The translations under genes were made by a program, and so were the position numbers. The notes below the pieces were generated by a model. It searched no databases, was not told the origin of the DNA, and saw nothing but the letters and a program-made list of their open reading frames with translations. A stretch of DNA of 8,920 nucleotides from Planctomycetota bacterium (GTDB taxonomy: Bacteria > Planctomycetota > UBA1135 > UBA2386), in NCBI GenBank assembly GCA_020425915.1, contig JAGQQZ010000337.1, forward strand, positions 1-8,920, given 5' to 3'. Positions 5,964 through 8,920 of this stretch are shown one piece after another (positions within the stretch are counted from its first letter, which is position 1; each line of letters begins with the position of its first letter).

Positions 5964-6884
5964 ATGCTCGTCGCGGTCACAGGCGCCTCCGGCATGCTCG
6001 GCGGCCACATCGTCGAGCACTTGGTCCAGCACGGTCACTCGGTCCGCGGTCTGACGCGCCGAGTCGGTGGCCGGGATCTCCGCGCCGACGGCGTCGACTG
6101 GGTCGAGGGCGGACTCGACGACCGGGCCGCGCTCGACCGCCTCGTCGCCGGCACCGATGCGATCGTGCACGCCGCCTACTCCCCGATCGAGGCGCCGCCG
6201 CCCGAGGGCCGGTCGGCGGCCGAGCAACTGATCCAGACCAACCTCGGAGGCACGGTTCGGCTGATCGAGCGCACCCCGTCGACCCGGCTCGGCCAGCTCG
6301 TCTACGTGTCGAGTCTCGCCGTGTACGGGACCGCGTCGCACCTGGAACCGGCCGCCCAACGCGTGCCGATCGACGAGGACTATCCCGTGTGGCCCGGCGA
6401 GTTCTACGGCGGCCACAAGGCTGCGCTCGAGCGACTGGTGATCGCCGGCGCCGGCCAGCTCGGACTCAACACCGCCGCGTTCCGGATCGGCTGCGTGTTC
6501 GGTCACTACCCGGACCTGGCGCGCGATCACCTCGCGACCGTCGCGCGGGAGGCCGTGGAGTTCGGCGAGATCCGCACGCGAGTCGGCGCCTACGCGATCA
6601 CCGCCGGCGACGCAGCCGCACTGCTGTGCGGAGCCGTCGGCGACGCCGACGCCCGTGGGCGCGTGTTCAACACGTTCGACCGGTGGATCGACTTCTCGAG
6701 CGCGGCGGAGCCGCTCTCCCGGATCCTCGGTCGCGAGATCCGGGTCGCGTGCGAGCCCGCGCCCGAACCGCAGCCGCCGATCCGAAACGACCGAATTCGC
6801 GCCCGGATGCCGGCCTGGAGTACCGAAGCGGCGCTCGAGCCGCTGCTCGCGGAGCTGGTCGCGCGGATCCGATCCGGCGAGTAG
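5964..6884 (+). CDS. NAD(P)-dependent epimerase/dehydratase (extended SDR)
   Basis: This 306-residue extended short-chain dehydrogenase/reductase starts at ATG 5964. The Rossmann nucleotide-binding loop is at residues 6-13 (TGASGMLG, GxxGxxG). D52 in the EGGLDD segment, then DAIVHAAYSP (65-74) and TNLGGTVRLIE (92-102) follow the family order. The active site is S116/S117 in VYVSSLAVYG with the catalytic pair Y148-x3-K152 (FYGGHKAALE). FRIGCVFG (about 180-187) is the usual substrate-side strand. Family knowledge: such enzymes epimerise, dehydrate or reduce nucleotide-sugars and similar substrates. The frame is open upstream to 5814, but that stretch reads through the divergent promoter region and is not conserved-looking; ATG 5964 lies right before the first beta strand. 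It is followed 47 nt later by a GT-B glycosyltransferase and faces a GT-A glycosyltransferase, fitting sugar-nucleotide supply. The exact reaction is not determinable. Confidence 0.92.
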   Translation: MLVAVTGASGMLGGHIVEHLVQHGHSVRGLTRRVGGRDLRADGVDWVEGGLDDRAALDRLVAGTDAIVHAAYSPIEAPPPEGRSAAEQLIQTNLGGTVRLIERTPSTRLGQLVYVSSLAVYGTASHLEPAAQRVPIDEDYPVWPGEFYGGHKAALERLVIAGAGQLGLNTAAFRIGCVFGHYPDLARDHLATVAREAVEFGEIRTRVGAYAITAGDAAALLCGAVGDADARGRVFNTFDRWIDFSSAAEPLSRILGREIRVACEPAPEPQPPIRNDRIRARMPAWSTEAALEPLLAELVARIRSGE

Positions 6885-6920
6885 CCGACGACGATTCAGG
6901 GTCTCGCCCGGACCGCGCCG

Positions 6921-6935
6921 ATGAACAGAGCGTGA
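6921..6935 (+). other. Four-codon leader ORF overlapping the next start
   Basis: ATG-AAC-AGA-GCG-TGA encodes MNRA, and its stop overlaps the GTG start of the downstream glycosyltransferase as GTGA. Such an arrangement could couple translation re-initiation to the GTG. No ribosome site is obvious before the ATG, so it may be coincidence. Confidence 0.2.
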
Positions 6936-7951
6936 ACGACCTCCCCACGGTGCCGCTCCCCCGCCGCCCGCTGCGCGTCGCGTTCGACGCCGGCCACCTC
7001 CAGGAACGTGGCACCGACGTCGCACTGTTCGACTACGCGCACTTCAACGAGACCCTGCTCGGCAACCGCTCGCGCATCCTCTGCCCGGCACAGGCCGACA
7101 TCCGCTGCATCGACAAGTTCCGCGAGCGCTTCTCGGTGTGGCTCTACCGATCGCCGACCGAGCTGCGCGAAGCCCTGCAGGACGTCGACGTCTACTACCG
7201 CATCGACCACGGTGCCGACCACGGCGAACCCGTCGTCCGTCCGCCGAACGGCATCAGCGTCGTGCACGCCGTGTTCGAGGCGCGCCAACCGCACGGCGAC
7301 GTCTACGCCGCGGTCTCCGACTGGGTCGCGACGCGCCGCGGTCTCGGCGACGTTCCCGCGGTCCCGCACATCGTGCACCTACCGGACGACGACGGCGACC
7401 TCCGCGACGAACTCGGCATCCCGCCGGACGCCGTGGTGCTCGGACGCCACGGTGGGCCGGACACGTTCGACATCCCGTTCGTCCACGACGTCGTGCGCGA
7501 GATCGTCCCACGCCGCGACGACCTGTGGTTCGTGTTCCTGAATACGCGACCGTTCATGCCACCGCACCCGCGGGTCCTCCACCTCGACGCGACCTCGGAC
7601 ATGGTGCGCAAGACGCGGTTCATCAACTCGTGCGACGCGATGCTGCACGCCCGCCGCGAAGGAGAGACCTTCGGACTGTCGGTCGGCGAGTTCTCGATCC
7701 GCAACAAGCCGGTGCTGACCTGGACCGACGGCACCGACAACCACCACATCGACGTGCTGCGCGAGAAGGGCATCTACTACCGCACGGCCGAGGAGCTCCG
7801 GACGCTGTTGATGGGCATCCACGGTTTGCAGGGCGACTATGACGCGTTCAGCGAGCGTTTCTCGCCCGCCGTGGTCATGGATCGGTTCCACGAGGTCTTC
7901 CTCGAGCCCGCGCGCCGCCGTCAGGACCGCCCGGTCCCGGCGTTGGTCTAG
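6932..7951 (+). CDS. GT-B glycosyltransferase (GT4-like)
   Basis: This 339-residue enzyme starts with GTG at 6932. The N-terminal half opens with a strand-loop, LRVAFDAGHLQERGTDVAL, followed by DYAHFNETLLGNRS, a pattern of GT-B transferases that begin with an RGT loop instead of a Gly-rich one. A linker region has HIVHLPDDD and LGIPPDAVVLGRHGG (the start of the second Rossmann domain). The C-terminal half carries the hallmark EX7E: E245-T-F-G-L-S-V-G-E253, preceded by NSCDAMLHARREG. Family knowledge: these two acids contact the nucleotide-sugar donor in retaining GT4-type enzymes. No membrane helix is present. The same frame is open back to 6389, but that part is an Arg-rich shadow of the epimerase gene. 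It lies 47 nt after the epimerase, likely in the same transcript, and its stop overlaps that of the convergent serine hydrolase. Confidence 0.88.
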   Translation: MNDLPTVPLPRRPLRVAFDAGHLQERGTDVALFDYAHFNETLLGNRSRILCPAQADIRCIDKFRERFSVWLYRSPTELREALQDVDVYYRIDHGADHGEPVVRPPNGISVVHAVFEARQPHGDVYAAVSDWVATRRGLGDVPAVPHIVHLPDDDGDLRDELGIPPDAVVLGRHGGPDTFDIPFVHDVVREIVPRRDDLWFVFLNTRPFMPPHPRVLHLDATSDMVRKTRFINSCDAMLHARREGETFGLSVGEFSIRNKPVLTWTDGTDNHHIDVLREKGIYYRTAEELRTLLMGIHGLQGDYDAFSERFSPAVVMDRFHEVFLEPARRRQDRPVPALV

Positions 7952-8920
7952 CGCGCCGTCGCGTGCGGCAGCGCGTCGAGCACTTCCTTCAGGAACTGAC
8001 CGTCGCGGAACGACCGACTGATCTTCGTGCAGCCGAGTCGGACGATGACCGCCTCCCGCGACGGCACGACCGCGACGACCTGCCCTTCGTGTCCCGACGC
8101 GTAGAACAGGTCACGAGGCAGGTCGACGTAGACGCGGTCGGCGCCGTCGTCCTCGAGGCCCGCGTTCAACCACCAGTGGCGACCGTACTGGCCGCGCGGT
8201 GACTCGGCGGTCGGTTCGGTGCTGGCCGCGACCCAGCCCTCGGGCAGGATGCGCTGACCGGCGAACACTCCGTCCTGCAGGTAGAGCAACCCGAACCGGG
8301 CCCAGTCGCGCGCCGTCGCGAACACGAACGACGAGCCGATGAACGTCCCGGCCGCGTCCGGCTCGATGACGGCGTGGTTCATGCCGATCCGGCGGAACAG
8401 GCTCACGTGCGGGAACGCGTGGTAGTCGTCGAGCGATGCGAAGGTCGAGCGGAGCACGCGACAGATGACGTTGGTCGTCCCGCTCGAGTAGTCCCAGAGC
8501 GAACCGGGCTCGTCCGCGACCTCTCGCGACGCCGCGAAGCCGCTGGCGTCGGCGACGCCGAACAGCATGCGCGTCACGTCCGAGTCGATCCTGTCGTAGC
8601 GTTCGCTCCACGCGAGGCCGGACGTCATGCGCAGCATCTGGTCGAGGGTGATCTTCCGATCGTCGTTCCAGAGGTCGAGTGCGACCGGTTCGTCGACCGC
8701 GAGCTTGCCCTGACCGACGCGGATCCCGACCAGCGCGTCGACGACGCTCTTCGCCATCGACCAACCGTGCAATGGCGTGTCCCGATCGAAGCCGTCGGCG
8801 TAGCGCTCGGCCACGATCTTGCCACGGTGCACGACGATGACGGCCCGCGTGCGCGGATCGAGCGACTTGGCGTAGCCCGCGAACACGGTGTCGATCGCCT
8901 TCGCCAGCGCATCCTCGTCC
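7948..8920 (-). CDS. Class C beta-lactamase-like serine hydrolase (5' partial)
   Basis: The frame is open to the window edge (residues DEDALAKAIDT precede the GTG at 8886), so the N-terminus is missing. Numbering from that GTG, the nucleophile motif is S43-M-A-K46 (HGWSMAKSV), the second motif Y133-S-S (LWDYSSGTTN), and the third H266-E-G (FYASGHEGQ) followed by VVAVVPSREAVIVRLG. DQMLRMTSGLAW is also family-typical. Family knowledge: this group includes penicillin-binding proteins, esterases and 6-aminohexanoate-dimer hydrolase (NylB)-like enzymes; the YSS motif and GHEGQ ending look closest to the NylB-like branch, not to true antibiotic-inactivating AmpC. The substrate is unknown, and export cannot be judged without the N-terminus. 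It is convergent with the GT-B gene and probably functionally separate from the glycan cluster. Confidence 0.9.
   Translation of the reverse strand, partial: DEDALAKAIDTVFAGYAKSLDPRTRAVIVVHRGKIVAERYADGFDRDTPLHGWSMAKSVVDALVGIRVGQGKLAVDEPVALDLWNDDRKITLDQMLRMTSGLAWSERYDRIDSDVTRMLFGVADASGFAASREVADEPGSLWDYSSGTTNVICRVLRSTFASLDDYHAFPHVSLFRRIGMNHAVIEPDAAGTFIGSSFVFATARDWARFGLLYLQDGVFAGQRILPEGWVAASTEPTAESPRGQYGRHWWLNAGLEDDGADRVYVDLPRDLFYASGHEGQVVAVVPSREAVIVRLGCTKISRSFRDGQFLKEVLDALPHATAR

Noticed and set aside
5846..6010. N-terminal extension of the GT-A glycosyltransferase
   Set aside because: It would overlap the divergent epimerase start, and GT-A proteins of this type begin at the strand that follows GTG 5845.
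6389..6931. N-terminal extension of the GT-B glycosyltransferase
   Set aside because: It is an Arg-rich out-of-frame reading of the epimerase gene; the GT-B fold starts right after GTG 6932.
5853..7025. Minus-strand 390-codon frame opposite the epimerase
   Set aside because: It is an Arg/Gly/Asp-rich shadow; the plus strand has the Rossmann loop and YxxxK.
1..8920. CRISPR array, insertion sequence or prophage
   Set aside because: I see no repeated spacer-like units, no transposase or integrase motif and no long terminal repeats anywhere in the window.

Overview
The window is GC-rich, compactly coding bacterial DNA with strong G/C preference at third codon positions. Several genes use GTG starts and most lack a clear Shine-Dalgarno sequence. 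I find no mobile element, CRISPR array, rRNA or intact tRNA. A DUF4136-like lipoprotein points to a Gram-negative-type envelope (for example Myxococcota, Planctomycetota or an uncultured high-GC proteobacterial relative). The leader-poor starts would also fit a deep actinobacterial lineage, so I leave the taxon open.

Region 1 (1-3548, + strand) is three genes in a row. The first is a 5'-truncated protein that begins with a Lon-type substrate-binding (LON) domain and continues in the same frame into a complete phytanoyl-CoA dioxygenase-like (PhyH) Fe(II)/2-oxoglutarate oxygenase. The second is an ATP-grasp ligase. The third, only 4 nt further on, is a glycerophosphodiester phosphodiesterase (GDPD). 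Together they look like a small tailoring or salvage module of oxidation, ATP-dependent ligation and phosphodiester cleavage, with an unknown substrate.

Region 2 (3585-5845, - strand) reads right to left: a GT-A (family 2-like) glycosyltransferase, the small DUF4136-like lipoprotein, and a CPBP-family membrane protein with a Gln in place of the first Glu of the EExxxR motif. Regions 1 and 2 converge on a short gap, with an 8-bp-stem palindrome overlapping the CPBP stop codon.

Region 3 (5964-7951, + strand) diverges from region 2 across about 118 nt that holds an inverted repeat and a tRNA T-arm-like sequence. It encodes an extended-SDR NAD(P)-dependent epimerase/dehydratase followed by a GT-B (GT4-like) glycosyltransferase. 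With the GT-A enzyme opposite, this is a likely sugar-nucleotide/glycan module.

Region 4 (7948-8920, - strand) is a class C beta-lactamase-like serine hydrolase whose N-terminus lies beyond the window. Its stop codon and that of the GT-B gene share the single tetranucleotide CTAG.

The best candidates for something undescribed are the LON-PhyH fusion and its ATP-grasp/GDPD neighbourhood. Both rest on reading the protein sequences by eye and need a profile search.
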